Source of the DNA: Chelonoidis abingdonii
Lineage: Eukaryota > Chordata > Testudines > Testudinidae
Length of the DNA stretch: 64,000 bases
Reading direction: 5' to 3'
Assembly: GCF_003597395.2 (NCBI RefSeq)
Contig: NC_133770.1
Coordinates: 31,968,041-32,032,040, forward strand
This document shows, in pieces, positions 23,668-35,689 of this stretch (position 1 is its first letter; the number at the start of each line of letters is the position of its first letter). The notes under the pieces were generated by a model. That model made no database searches. It was given only the letters and a program-made list of their open reading frames with translations, and was not told the origin of the DNA. The position numbers were made by a program, and so were the translations under genes.

Positions 23668-25338
23668 GAGGCTATGTCTACACTACAGCTGAAACTATGT
23701 TGCTGTAATGCTTGTAGTGTAGACACTACATCAACAGAAGCATTTTTCCATCATTGTAGTAAATTCAGCTACTCAAGAGGCTAGGCTGACGGAGGAATTC
23801 TTCCATCAACCTAGCAGTGTCTATAGCCTACAAAGTTAAGTCAACATAAGCCACTTTGCATTGAGGTAGGGTGGGTGTGTGTGTGTGGGTTTTTTTTCTT
23901 CCACATGGCCCAAAACTGATTGTTCTGGTCACTGCCCAAGGCTGGAAGGCCTCCCTCCTCTTTAAAGTCCCACAGACTTTTGAAATGCCTTTTTCTGATT
24001 TCCCAATTTGGCGAGCACACTTAGAAATTCTCCATTGTTGTCTGCAACTGACCAGCTGATCATGCTGGCTACGTGCTCTGGCTTGGAGTAGACAGAAGAT
24101 ATTGAGTCCTTGGGCCTGTGAGGAGAAGAAGCTGTGTGCAAGCACAGCTACAGATCAGCTGTAGAAACGTGGAGATCTATGAGTAAATTTCACGGGGAAA
24201 GCAGAAAAAGGGATACAACAGGGACCAGCAGTCGTGCTGCAGGGAAGCAAAGGAACTGCAGCAGGTATCTCAGAAGGCCAGGGAGGCCAACAGGTGATCT
24301 GGTGCTAAGCCACCAACCTGTCGATTTTACAAAGACCTGCATGCCATACTTGTTGGAGACCTCAGCACCATGCCACAGACCACTGTTGATACCTCTGAGG
24401 AGCCTGAGCTACGGGCCTCTGGCATGAACAGTGAGTAGAATGGAGGACATGTGACATGGAGATCCAACTATGCTGTGACAAAGGACCTGTTTGAGACCCC
24501 ACTGCAGATCAGTCATTACTGGCAGTTGAGCCTGGGAGAACCTGTAATGAGGGAATGATCCTCAGTAAATGTTTAAATTTATTTCCTGTTGCAGTGTTGG
24601 GTGTCCCCAGCTCAACTGGGCACAGCAATTGACTTTTTATTAGTTTACTCATACTAGAAGTGGTAGCGAGCAGTGCACAAAGAGAGGTATGTTACCTGCT
24701 TTTCATTGCTCTGCAGTTAGGCAAGGGGGGGCCATGTGGTTCATGTACATAGGGATGTCCCTTGAATCCTCATGAGTTCTCTGTGAAACTTTCAAGGAGG
24801 CCCTCTGTAATCCTCTCCTGAAGGTTTCTAGGGATGGCAGCTTTATTTCTTCCACCATGGTAGGACGTTTTCCCATGGTGGCCAACGATAACCTGGACAG
24901 GCACCATTGCAGCACACATGCTAGCATACAACGTTGCTAGCATGTTATGCAACGATAACCTGGACAGGCACCATTGCAGCACACATGCTAGCATACAAGC
25001 ACAGGCAGCTTTGGGACTCCAGCAACCACTGTGTTCTCTGTGGGCTTGTGTTTACTATGGGGGTAAGTCTACCTAAGTTACACTCCTCCACCTATGTGAA
25101 TAACGTAGCTGAAGTCGACAAAACTTAGGTCGACTTACCCCCAATGTCTTCACTGTGCTGCATCAATGGGAGATGCTCTCCAGTTGACTTCCCTTAATCT
25201 TCTCTGAGAGTTGGAGTACCAGGATCAACTGGAAGGTGCTCTGGCATCAATTTAATAGGTCTTCACTAGACCCACTGAATTGCAATTGATGCAGCAGGGA
25301 TCAGCAGTGTTAATCTCCTCATAGTGGAGACCAGCCCT
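23668..25338. mobile_element. Harbinger-type composite region with Myb/SANT-like protein remnant
   Basis: The left end AGGCTATGTCTACACTACAG and the complement of the right end CATAGTGGAGACCAGCCCT match as inverted ends. Translation on the plus strand in about 24165-24380 gives, with frame damage, KQKKGYNRDQQ, AKELQQVSQKAREAN and CRFYKDLHAILVGD. This resembles the Myb/SANT-like accessory protein that accompanies Harbinger transposases. The right part (25045-25180) has the inverted GTAAGTCTACCTAAGTTACAC / AACTTAGGTCGACTTAC arms of a common turtle MITE. It may be one element or several adjacent ones. Confidence 0.55.
24883..24998. repeat. 49-bp direct duplication
   Basis: The segment at 24883-24931 (CAACGATAACCTGGACAGGC ... 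CTAGCATACAA) is repeated identically at 24950-24998, an offset of 67 bp. It lies within the Harbinger-type region. Confidence 0.95.
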
Positions 25339-25386
25339 GAGTGTTATCCTCAGGAGTAAGATATGAGCTAAAATTACCACCGCCTA

Positions 25387-25389
<3 letters not shown>

Positions 25390-25420
<31 letters not shown>
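25390..25420. repeat. Poly(A) tract of about 30
   Basis: A homopolymer A run on the plus strand, with no retrogene or LINE body upstream that I can recognise. Confidence 0.9.
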
Positions 25421-25422
<2 letters not shown>

Positions 25423-25450
25423 GTCGGTATTCAGTGGCATTGCTCTATTC

Positions 25451-26353
25451 CAGGAGTTCTCAACCATTTTCTTTGAGACACACACACACCCCCGCCTCCC
25501 CTGCAACATGCTAGAAAAACTCCAGGGCACAGCAGGGGCAGGGGTGGGGTCCGGGGCAGGGTTGGAAACCCTTGGGCATAGATGTAGTTTGGCATCTATT
25601 TGGGGCAGGGGGGACAAGGGCTGGTAGGGCTCTGGCCAGTTCTGCATAGCGGGGTCCAGGGAAGGAGCACCACCTCCATCTCGACTCACTTCAGCAGGCC
25701 ACCCACCTGTCTGGTGCTGTGTGCCAGTGAATACTCCCTGAGGGCTCTGCTGGGCCCAGAGCTGCCTGGGAAGTAGTCAAAGGGGACTGGAGCTGAGGAG
25801 CAGCCGCAACCCCAGGCACCAGCAACAGACAGGGGAATGCCATGGCTGGCCACTCCATGTCGCCACCAGCTAGCCGAGCAGCCCCCCCACACTATCTGGC
25901 TCCAGCTTCCTGCCTATGGCTTAGCCAGAGGGTGGGGCCTGACAGGAGCTGGGGGAGAGGAGGAGGTTGGGGAGTGGAGCTGTCCCCAGGACTGCCCCAC
26001 TCTGGGTAAGGCACTGCAGTTTGAGGGGAGCAACACCCTTGTGCTCCCTCAACTCTGCCCATGGGCTCAAGGTTTCTTCCCATGTCAGGGCTTCAGGGTG
26101 CCACTCCCTCCCCATCAGAGGAGGGGTTTCATCCCTGTACTGCTCCTGGCTCGGGGCTGGGGTTGCAGCTCCATGCTGCTCCCGGCAGTGGAGGGATGGG
26201 GTGGGGCAGGAGGAGAGCTCAGGACTTCAGCCCTGCACCACTCCCTCTTCAGCCCCTCAGGGTGTGCGCATGGGGGGCGGGGGTTCAGTGGCTGGGCTCT
26301 GTGCCCCTCTGGCCCCCCAAAAGGACTCATGGACCCACAGTTGAGAACCGCTG
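25451..26353. mobile_element. hAT-type non-autonomous element, 0.9 kb
   Basis: The ends are CAGGAGTTCTCAACCATTTT and the complement of CACAGTTGAGAACCGCTG. The flanks are CTCTATTC and CTCTCTAC (6 of 8 identical). The GC-rich interior produces several long but non-homologous open frames, the longest 176 codons at 25837-26367; these are not genes. Confidence 0.8.
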
Positions 26354-26990
26354 CTCTCTACTTATAATTTCGTGCAACCCAGTAATTCCCTTCTCATTAC
26401 TCTCATCCATGGCGTGTCATATGTACCATGGCTGTGCTGAGAGTGGCGTCGTGCACAAGCACTCCCAAGCAGAAGTACCTGAAATTTTAAACAAGAAAAT
26501 TATTGATAAGGAGAGGAAGGAAATATTTCTGTTGTGACTATACTGATAATGGTAACTCTGTTTACTGCTGTTGGGGCCTTGAGGGGTTCCCTCCTGCACA
26601 TTTGCAGTGTGCCTGAACCAGATGAGGAGAAATAAGAGGACTTGAGATGACGTGTTCAGTGGGATCCTGCAAACCAGTGTGAGCACAGGCCCTGAAGGGT
26701 GAACATTGCTGACACCCTGGAGAAGGAAAAAGTTGAGGAGAGAGGCCCAGAAGAGACTGCGGGAAAAGGAGAGGGAGATGCAACAGGACATAATGGGGCT
26801 TCTCTGGCAGAAAACACAGATGCTGCACGCTATTGTGGACCTACAAGTTCAATAATCCCAGTCTCTGCCTCCTCAGCAGTCCATGGAGAACTCCATGCAG
26901 TACCTATATCCTCCCCTGCCTCCAACATTCCATATGGGATCAGGGGCTGCTGTCCTACCCCTACCACTCCACCACGAGTGATGACGTATA
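26354..26990. other. Intronic sequence, nothing recognised
   Basis: Mixed composition; several overlapping short open frames without domain signal. Confidence 0.35.
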
Positions 26991-27534
26991 TAGGGCCCTA
27001 CCAAATTCATGGTTCATTTTGGTCAATTTCACAGTCATGGGATTTTTTTTAAATGGTAAATTTCATTATTTCAGCTATTTAAATCTGAAATTTCACAGTG
27101 TTATAATTGTCAAAGTTCTGACCCCAAAAGGTTGTGGGAGGGTCACAAGGTTATTGTAGGAGGTTTGCAATACTGCTACTTTGTATTTCTGTGCTGCTGT
27201 TGGTGGCAGCTCTGGAGAGTGGCAGCTGCTGGCTGGGAGTCCAGCTCTGAAGGCAGAGCCACTGCCAGCAGCAGCGTAGAAGTAAAAGATAGCATGGTAT
27301 TACATGCCGCCCAGCTCTGAAGTCAGCACAGAAGTAAAGGTAGCAATACCGTGACCCCCTAAAATAACCTTGTGACACCACACCCCGTCCAACTCTTTTG
27401 GGTCAGGACCCCCAATTTGAGAAACACTGGTCTCACCCTATGCTATACAGATTTCATAGGGGAAAAGCACACAAAAGACCAGAATTCAGGGTCTGTGATG
27501 CATTTTTCATGATGCTGAATTTGATAGGGCCCTA
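26991..27534. mobile_element. DNA transposon with TAGGGCCCTA inverted ends
   Basis: The left end TAGGGCCCTACCAAATTCAT matches the complement of the right end, TGAATTTGATAGGGCCCTA. It encloses about 500 bp that includes a GGGTCAGGACCCCCAATTTG hAT-like stretch. I remember the terminus as a very common turtle repeat but cannot name its superfamily. No clear target duplication. Confidence 0.8.
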
Positions 27535-27900
27535 ATTATAGACAATCACAGCTTCACATACACTGACCCGTGAATGCTTCAGTTGCTTTCCGTGTTGCTA
27601 AAATGGACTTGAATATTCTTTCCTCTTCATAAGTTCTGTTTTGTTAATAAGTTTAATCTATTTGCTTTTAAATTGCACTGATTTTTTCACTGATTATTAC
27701 TGAATAAAATTAAATTATTTTCCAAATAGATATTAGCTCACAACATATGCTGCAGAATGCCCAACAGTTCTGAAAGCACCTACTTATTTGTTATTGTACA
27801 GTATGATACAACTCAGAGGATCGGTGACAAACACTGTAATAATCATATATGTACAACAAGTGCACTGTCAGATTTAATTGGTGCATTGAAAGTGTTATAT
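27535..27900. other. Intronic sequence, nothing recognised
   Basis: AT-rich. Confidence 0.35.
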
Positions 27901-27929
27901 TCATATATGTACACCAAGTACCACACAGT

Positions 27930-29623
27930 TCTTAACAGACCATGAAACAGTAGGGCTGGTAAGGCACCGTATACCACATCGCATTACTGTGTCTCACTGT
28001 TAGTGCCATGCATTGAGCTGTCCTAATAGCCTGTGGGTCTGGCTGTTCAAACTCAGCAGACAGCTGCTCCACCTCCACCCCAGTGGCAACTTTTCCCCCT
28101 TTGCTTCAGATACTATGTGGGACACAGCAGGCAGCTGTAACCACTGGAATATTTTTCTCACTGAGATCCAGTCTTGTCAATAAACAATGCCAGCATCACT
28201 TCATTCTACCGAAAGCACATTCAGCTGTCATTCTGCACCTGCGGAGCTGGTAGTTGAATCTTTCCTTGGTGCTGTCAGGATGGCCAGTGTATGGCTTCAT
28301 GAGCCAGGGGAGTAAAGGGTCAGCTGGGTCCCGAAGGATCACTACTAGCATTTCATCATTCCCAATGGTAGTCCCTCAGTCGGGAAAGAGAGTCCCTGCT
28401 TGTAGCTTTCTGAAAAGTCCTGTGTTTTTAAAGATGGGAGAGTCATCCACCTGCACTGACTAGCCCATGCTGATGTCAGTGAAACATCTTCTGTGATCCA
28501 TAACTGCTTGTGTAAACCATAGAAAAGTAGCCCATTCTGTTTGATGTATTCTGTAGCAAGATGGTTTAGTGTAAGACAGGTGCATGCTGTCTATTGCTCC
28601 ACTGCAGTTTGGGAACATCATTGCTGCACATCCATCCACTCTGCCCTGCACATTGCAGAGAGTCACATTTCCACGTAGCAAGGGTGATTAATGGCCATGC
28701 ACACTTGCATGACAACAGCCTCCACAATGAATTTTCCAACTCCAAATTGTTTTCTGATTTATCGGTAGGAGTCTGGTGTTGCAAGTTTCCACAATGCCAT
28801 TGCTACTCGCTTCTTCACTGCAGGGCTGTTCTTATTTTTGGTGTCCCAGCACTGGAGGCCTGGGACAAGCTTGGCACACGGTTCCAGGAATGTGGCCTTG
28901 TGCATCTGAAAATTCTGCAGCTGTTGCTCATCATCTCAAGCCTGCATTACTATTAGAGCATCTTCAAATGCTGGAGTGCTCAATGAATGCCACCAGCAGC
29001 CTTGAATTGGTTCTTATTGTGTCCCACAGCAATCTCCAAGAAAACATCATGTCACCTGCTTATTTGGTGGTTTTTGTAGCTCTGCAAATTCTGGAAGATC
29101 ACTCGTCCTGTGCTTAGAATGCTTAGGATAATAGTGCAGAATTGTACAGTCTCTGTGCTTCTGTCAGAAATGTTGGTCAGCAAGGAAGGCCAAGCAGGTT
29201 TGTGGGATTTTGAAAAAAGGCATGAAAATTATGGGATGGAGACAGTTCCACACTGGTAAGTGGACTCCTTGCTCCCAGTCACCCCTGCGTGCATTGCCAA
29301 ACTTCCCAAAAGAGAGTGCGCTGGATGGTGACGGGTTGCAAACTCGGATGCCTACCCATAGAAAACTTAACTGCATTGATACAAGCACTCCTGGTAGATA
29401 CATGCACCCCCTGACACAATGAGCCAACTATGCCTGCGCACAAACAATATGCTAATGTTGACAACTTTTATGCCCAAGTAACTTGTGTTGACCAAAATTT
29501 GTAGTGTAGACATGGTCCATACTGGGCTTAGGTCAGTTTAACTGCATCTTTCAGGGGTGTGAATTTTTCATGCCCGAGTGACATAGCTAAGTCCACCTAA
29601 GTTCTTAGGTATAGACCAAGCCT
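27930..29623 (-). mobile_element. PIF/Harbinger transposon with decayed transposase
   Basis: Minus-strand translations, in order from about 28650 downwards, give FPNCSGAIDSMH, VMDHRRCFTDISMG, DDSPIFKNTGLFRKLQAGTL, VILRDPADPLLPWLMKPYTG and RMTAECAFGRMK. These are the conserved blocks of HARBI1-like DDE transposases, including the Asp of GAID and the Glu before CAFGR. At least one frameshift and several stops break it. The right end at 29607-29623 (GTATAGACCAAGCCT) fits the GGCTTGGTCTAC type of terminus. The left end is not identified. Confidence 0.82.
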
Positions 29624-30306
29624 GAGTTTTCAAAGCGTGGAATCCGGCCTCCCAGGAGGCAAGAGACTTCCAGGAGCAGTAAGAGCAGTACTGATGGTAG
29701 GAGGAAGGAGCCAGGCTGGGTTATACCCACTCATTCTCCATCTCCCACTCCATCCCAGAAGCCCAGATTTAGGTACCAACACCCCAATGGCCTATTGGCT
29801 GGAATTTCCACTCCTTCCTGGGAGGCAAGCAGCAGGAGCAGGGTGTGGGCTGGGCAGGTCACTTGCCCCACTGTGGAGCTGGGCTCTAGTGACACCACCT
29901 CACCAGCACCTAGGACAGTGATGTAGGGCGGGTGTTCCCACAAATTCCCAGGGTCTGATTTCTCAGGAGGGAAGAGACACTCCCTCTGGTTGTTGCCTGT
30001 GTTCTGGCCACTTCTGCAGAGAGGGAAGCATATTGAAAGCCTTTAAAATGAGATTGATGGTTGCTGTTTTGGTTGAGCTTTGAAATAGAGAAGAACTTTA
30101 ACTGTTTAAAAAGTTAATCATTGTTCAGATGTGTAATAATAAGTTGGGCCAGCTGTGTGTGACGCAAGTATATATGTATATAGAAATTGAGAACTAACAA
30201 GGAGCATGCCTGAAATTATCCTGATTACTACTGCTTGTATGTTCTGTCGCTTTGGGTTTTTAAAAATTTGCTCTTCAAGGCAGGGTCCATATCACCACGC
30301 CAGTTC
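29624..30306. other. Intronic sequence, nothing recognised
   Basis: A GC-rich half (29640-30000) and an AT-rich half. No repeat boundary could be fixed. Confidence 0.35.
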
Positions 30307-30605
30307 TAATTTTTTTGGTAATTTTTATTTAAAAATACCTTTCAGCAAGTATGTCTGTAACAATACAGACAAAAAAGGATTCAGGAAATGTTTTTGACAA
30401 ATTCCTTTCTAGGCACATTAATACAGCACTTTGAGTAATTCCTTTAAACTACAGTACAGAACCGTATTTCCTGTACCCCTCAGAAGCAGCGCAGAGGCTT
30501 GGGGGAGTCTAGTAATGGAGGAGTTGAGGGAGAGGGAAGTTAATTGCTGGGAAGGAGATGGGAATGAACCTGGAGGGTTGTTATGTGTGGGTGGGAAATA
30601 TGGAG

Positions 30606-30651
<46 letters not shown>

Positions 30652-31092
30652 GAGATAACGGGATTTGTCTAGCCTCTCCCATGCAGACCCTGCCTGACCT
30701 CTAGCCTCTCCCATTCAGCCAGGCATAAGCTGTCCCTGTCCCATGTTCCCTCTACCTCCACTCCCATTCAGTTCCGGGGCCAGTGCTGTCATCCATTAGC
30801 TCCTGTGTCCCTCTCTGTCCATCCTTCCCCCTCCTCCCCCATCCCATACCTTCTCACCTGACCCTGTGGGCAGGGCAGGGCTCAGTCTCTGTCCACTCAC
30901 TCTCCTCAGCTGGCTGCTCCTGCCATGGGCCATCTGCCCTCTTTTCTGGTGCCACAACCACCTGTGGTGAGCAAAAGCTGTAATTGCACTTCCCTTTGCC
31001 TCCCCATCAGAACTGATTATTCTGCCTGGGAGTTGGGGGGAGACACTAATTCTGTGCTTGGCAATGTTGCAGAATTGCCCCAGGAGTAATGT
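30307..31092 (+). mobile_element. Fragment of the TTACTCCTGGGG TIR element
   Basis: TTTTTTTGGTAATTTTTATT and ACCTTTCAGCAAGTATGTCTG match the copy at 20395-20445, and the right end GCAGAATTGCCCCAGGAGTAA is the inverted terminus. The left terminus is missing. A run of 37 T at 30610-30646 interrupts the interior. Confidence 0.7.
30610..30646. repeat. Poly(T) tract of 37
   Basis: Homopolymer T on the plus strand, within a transposon fragment. Confidence 0.95.
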
Positions 31093-31390
31093 TTATTCAG
31101 GGCTTTGTTCTGTGGTTACCCGATTCTGGCTGAGGTCTTTTGGAGCTACTGCAATACAAATAACTATCAAATTAATAATAGGTAAGTTTTTAATTGAGAC
31201 TACATTTACAGTTAGACTGATAAACTATAACTTAGAAATCCAGTAGTTGGATTTTAATCAAATTCTATGTAGGTCACTATTAATGGAGGGGAGATTCTTG
31301 GTCATTAAAGCAGAGTCTGCTTACTGAAGCTGATCCAGAGTCATAACACACTTCCTTCTGCATTTTGAGTAGAGTAACACTAATAAACTG
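31093..31390. other. Intronic sequence, nothing recognised
   Basis: AT-rich. Confidence 0.35.
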
Positions 31391-31612
31391 TAGTAGTGAT
31401 ATTTTGTGTTTTCAAAGCACTGTACAAACATTTCTTAAGTTTCACGAATCTTTGTGAAGTAAGCAAGTATAATCCCCCTTTTTGCAGCTGTGGAAATAGC
31501 TACAGAAAGGTTTTAGCTTGTGCACAGTCACATCAGTGCCCAAACCAGAATTAAAATAAGTTTCTCATACCATTGTTCAGTACATCAGACCATAATGTCC
31601 ATTTTACTATAA
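31391..31612 (-). repeat. MIR-like CORE-SINE remnant
   Basis: AAAGCACTGTACAAACATT, GAAGTAAGCAAGTATAATCCCC, GTGCACAGTCACATCAGTG and CCAGAATTAAAATAAGTTTC follow MIR order in reverse. Strongly diverged. Confidence 0.6.
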
Positions 31613-32039
31613 CTGCTGTATATGTATTTTTTGTTACTCCTTGTTTTCTCAACTTTTTTCTCATTTGTCTACCTCAAATCCTAACTACTTGGAGCACATA
31701 CCTTGAAACTTCAACAGATGTATGCTTAATGTAGAAATACAAACAGTGAAGTATTAATTCAGCAAAGTACCTTTTTATGGAATGTACAGTGTAAAAATAT
31801 AAAATTTTACTGACTGTTAAATACACCTACCAAATGAGATTTTTCAAAGTCTTTTCTGTCTTGGAAAGCTGTAGATGTATTAGTGTGTGTGCGTGTTTTA
31901 TTTCTGGAAACTGGGCTACAAATCTTTAACAAGGTCCTAATAGTTTTCCAGGGTTATCAAGGTTTTTGCAGTGATCCATTCTGCACAATGTGCTCTGTGC
32001 ATAGCTAGCCTTCAAGACCATTCAGAAACTAATTCTGCA

Positions 32040-32560
32040 CTAGCTTTAAGCTCTCTATTTGCTTAGTTTGAGCCAAATGGAACAAGTTAAACGAATTGTC
32101 AAAAAATTGCACTGGCTTCCTGTTTACTTGTGAAAGCAAATCAGAATGCTTGACTTTGATCTAAAAAGCCATGGCCAAACTAAACAGGGCTATCTGAAAG
32201 GACATCCCAGTTTTGGAGGTCAGTTGAGGTACTGGAGCTAATGGCTCCTTTTGATTTAACATTGTGGACTTGTAGTGGGACATTTATCATGAAGGACCCT
32301 CCCGCTCTAGAATTCTATCTTACCACTACTTTGACAAAATCTGTTGGCCTTAAGAGCAGTCTCGTCTCCCAGATGAGGCATGTAATATTATATTGGATGA
32401 GTTTTCCAATGGTGACAGTCAGCCCTTTCCAAAATCTCATCCCAGATCAAATGACTTACAAGCACAAGTCCCATTTGATTTCAGTGGAACTTTGCATGCT
32501 CTTGAAAATGTTAAAACAGTCAACTTTCTATGTTAGTTTGCCATATTAGTTAGGGCCCAG
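32040..32560 (+). mobile_element. Possible L2-like LINE C-terminal remnant
   Basis: KLHWLPVYL at 32104-32130 resembles the HWLPI/V motif near the C-terminus of L2-type reverse-transcriptase proteins. The rest is shifted and interrupted, and the identification rests on this one motif. Confidence 0.35.
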
Positions 32561-33839
32561 TGATAGTGATGGGTACATGTATGTATCAATGAATAAATGA
32601 GATGAGGTTCTTTTTCCCCCTCTCCCACTCACCTGCCCATTTCTTCACTTTACAAAATCAGTGCAGACTGATAGTTGTGACAAATTATGTAGTTGTAAGG
32701 TTGTTACAGGTCAGAATTTGAGATGCTTTGGATATATGAGTGGAGAAACTTGTACAGAATTTACTCATTATTCTAGACTCAAGCTGATGATACTAGTTCT
32801 TCTGAGCCCTGAAATTTGCCTGTACATTTTGTTCTTTGTTTTGAGTATTTTGTTGAATGGAGTGTATAGTTTTAATTATGGCTTTCACCTCCTGAGTTAT
32901 GCTTGTAGGCAATACAAGCTATTAGTGTGGTTTCTTCCAGTCTTTCATAAGTCTCTTTAAAAAGACTGAGCCTCAGTCATAAGACTTGAATTTGTATTTA
33001 TTTAATTTTTGTAACCTTAATTTTGCATTCTTTTCCTGTTGTATTTAACTTTTTTTTATAAGGTATATGTTTTCCATGTCTAGAAATTAAAAAAACCTAA
33101 AACTTCAGATGTAGACTGGGACTGTCAAAAGCACACTGTCCTAACTGCTCATAAAATTAATCAATGGGAGCCATTGACCTCAGTGGATACAGAATTAGGC
33201 CAGTGCTGATCATGTTTCAGAAAAGCTCATCCTTAATGAATATCTGATAAGAGTAATGTTAGCCATTTAGCATACATTTTTTTTATTGTTTAAAAATGTA
33301 GTGGTGTCAGACTTTTCAAAGTAGAGCTGTCAGAAATCATCAGGACAGAGAACATAATATTTGAAAATGAGAACTGGAATTAAAGTTGAATGAGGAAACT
33401 AATGGACAGGATATGCAGTTCAAGAATTCCTGTACAGAAGAACTCTGTGTATGAACCATCGTTTTGGGGGAAACCAGCTCTGGAGAGGAAGAGAGCTATT
33501 TCCAGAGTTGAAGCTGTGTACCATTTTGGTGGAGGGACCAAATTCAAAGGACAGGCTTTGAATTATCAGTTTCACTAAACTGATTAGTGAATTAAATCTT
33601 AATGATGGTGTAGTAATAACTTTAATAGTTTTTCTCAATGGATATTAAACAAAGTAATATGTCTACCTCAGAACACAAATACAAATGTTTCCAACCCAAA
33701 TAATTTTAATCATACCTGCAGCCCATTCTGTATCATTGTTTAAAAATAAATAAATAAAATACACATGGCTGACAGGTAAACCAAAATGCACAAGACAAAA
33801 TGGATCCTTCTGAGAATGCAACAGTGACCAGTTTTATCC
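32561..33839. other. Intronic sequence, little recognised
   Basis: 33150-33210 holds an ATCAATGGGAGCCATTGACC fragment of an old amniote repeat. Otherwise AT-rich unique-looking sequence. Confidence 0.4.
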
Positions 33840-34900
33840 TGCAGACTAGAGTAAATCCAAGCAAGATATTTGTATGCTTTTTGAAGCTTTTAAAGCTTCG
33901 ACTCCAAGCTGGCACAACTGACACAACTTTCTACAAAAATCAGTGGGAAAACCTAGGACACAGCTAAATCTGTGTACCAATCTATCAACTGTAGGATAAA
34001 GATAGATATGCATATGGAGACCTTCATGCAAGAGGAAGTAAAACAGGAATTATCTCAGCCCAGTCCTTGTCAGTATATACATCAGTAGCAAAACCCAGGG
34101 TTTCCACTAAATGCCTGATACTTGCTGATGATCTAATCATACTATTGCCCTCTTGATATATTAGACAAAAGAATTTCCCCTTGCTAGAAATGTACTGTAA
34201 AACAGGTTCTACAGGGCAGCCTATTTTTTTTTAATTCTTTCTATTAGACACAGAAATCAAACATCTTAAATGATATGTTCCTGGGCATCATAATAAATGC
34301 ACCATGAAGCCTTAATATAGCTATAAAAACATCACATCTAGACTTTTGCGTACAATAAAGAACCATTAAATAACTAACACTTCCTGATAAAACCACTAAT
34401 CTATTTTACAGTATAATTCAACCTATTTTACTGCATGGGAATGAAGTCTAGTGCCATTTTTCGCTACCATGATAACAATTGAGACAAAATTCCAGTGGAA
34501 ACCATTTCCCCTACACTTCCACTAATTACCGTTTATTAGACAAGTACTCAGCAACAATGATTAGAGCAGACCTAATCAACTTACGGAAAAGAACTCTAAA
34601 CCTCTCTGCCAAAACAGCATAGGTCTCGCCATTACAAACCACTAGAAGATCAAAAAATGAATCGAATTAGAAGTATAACCCCTTACCATGTACCACTTCT
34701 GGGTCTCACAACTGTAACTCCTTTACCAGCGAAGCAAGCAACTTTAACTAAAATTTAAAAAGATCAAAAAACCCTCGATTGTTAAATAAAATACCAGTCT
34801 ACAGCTCACTTGGAGGAACTGCTCAAAACCAAGCAACTGAACTGGTGCAAATCTATACAACAGAACTCTTCCACTCAGTTTTTCTGTATTTTATTATGAG
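33840..34900 (+). mobile_element. Heavily decayed LINE reverse-transcriptase remnant
   Basis: ILADDLIILLPS is encoded at 34118-34153. The LADDL core matches the catalytic motif of non-LTR reverse transcriptases. About 300 nt later QPILLHGNEV resembles the (V/I)LLYG(S/C)E(V)W motif that follows at this distance. Stops and frameshifts are dense. The clade (RTE, L2 or another) cannot be told. Confidence 0.45.
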
Positions 34901-35688
34901 GTAATCTAAGGGCAGATCCTGCAGTACAGAAGTGGTGACTGTAGGAGCTCTTCGGATCATGACTGTGTATGTGTAGCGTCTGTGCTACCATAATATAAAT
35001 AACATTAAACTCCAGGTGGAAACTCGGAAGTAGAGCTCAGAGCGCACCAGTAAAGAAATGTAACACAAAAGGGTGCTAAAAATCATGTGAGTTTTAAAAC
35101 TAGTGAAGGTAATAAAATCACATAGTTGCTCAGTAAGTAATGTGTGCATCTTGATGGCTTTGTGTTTATTTCCATAAAAAGAACTATCTTGTTTACCTAT
35201 CATCCAGCCTCTGCTGCTACACATAGCAGTCCCCAGCTATGCCACAGTGATGTAAAAATTGACCAATTTTCTTAAAAATTGCACTGCTTTCCACACTGTG
35301 TGGTACCAATGGGGAACTGGTAATGGTACTTAGTGCTTGCAGGGTTCTGCAGCTTGGCAAAGCTATGAGTAGATCAAGAATTGGGTTTGTCTGCAGACTT
35401 GAACAACATCACTTAAGCTTCTAAATGTGAAATGAATTTAAACTTAAAATAAATGACATTTTCTAGCCTTTGCAGTTAGTTAAAGGATACATTTTTGCCA
35501 TACTTAAAACTTGACACTAAACTCACCAAGATAAGTTAGATAATTTATTGAATGGTTCTTTCAAGCCATCATCCAAAATACAAAAAACTGCAATAAATAG
35601 TTTGAGGATGTGTATCAGAAATAACAATTTTTTAGCAAAATCATGCACAATTTTTTTTCCAATGAAAGGAGGTGGTAAGCATCATATA
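34901..35688. other. Intronic sequence, nothing recognised
   Basis: AT-rich. Confidence 0.35.
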
Positions 35689-35689
35689 G

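Noticed and set aside
25390..25420. Poly(A) tract as the tail of a processed pseudogene
   Set aside because: No cDNA-like body upstream and no target duplication.
25837..26367. 176-codon open frame on the plus strand, with long overlapping frames on both strands
   Set aside because: It lies inside a GC-rich hAT element, has low-complexity Gly/Pro/Leu composition and no domain; long frames in several phases are expected from base composition.
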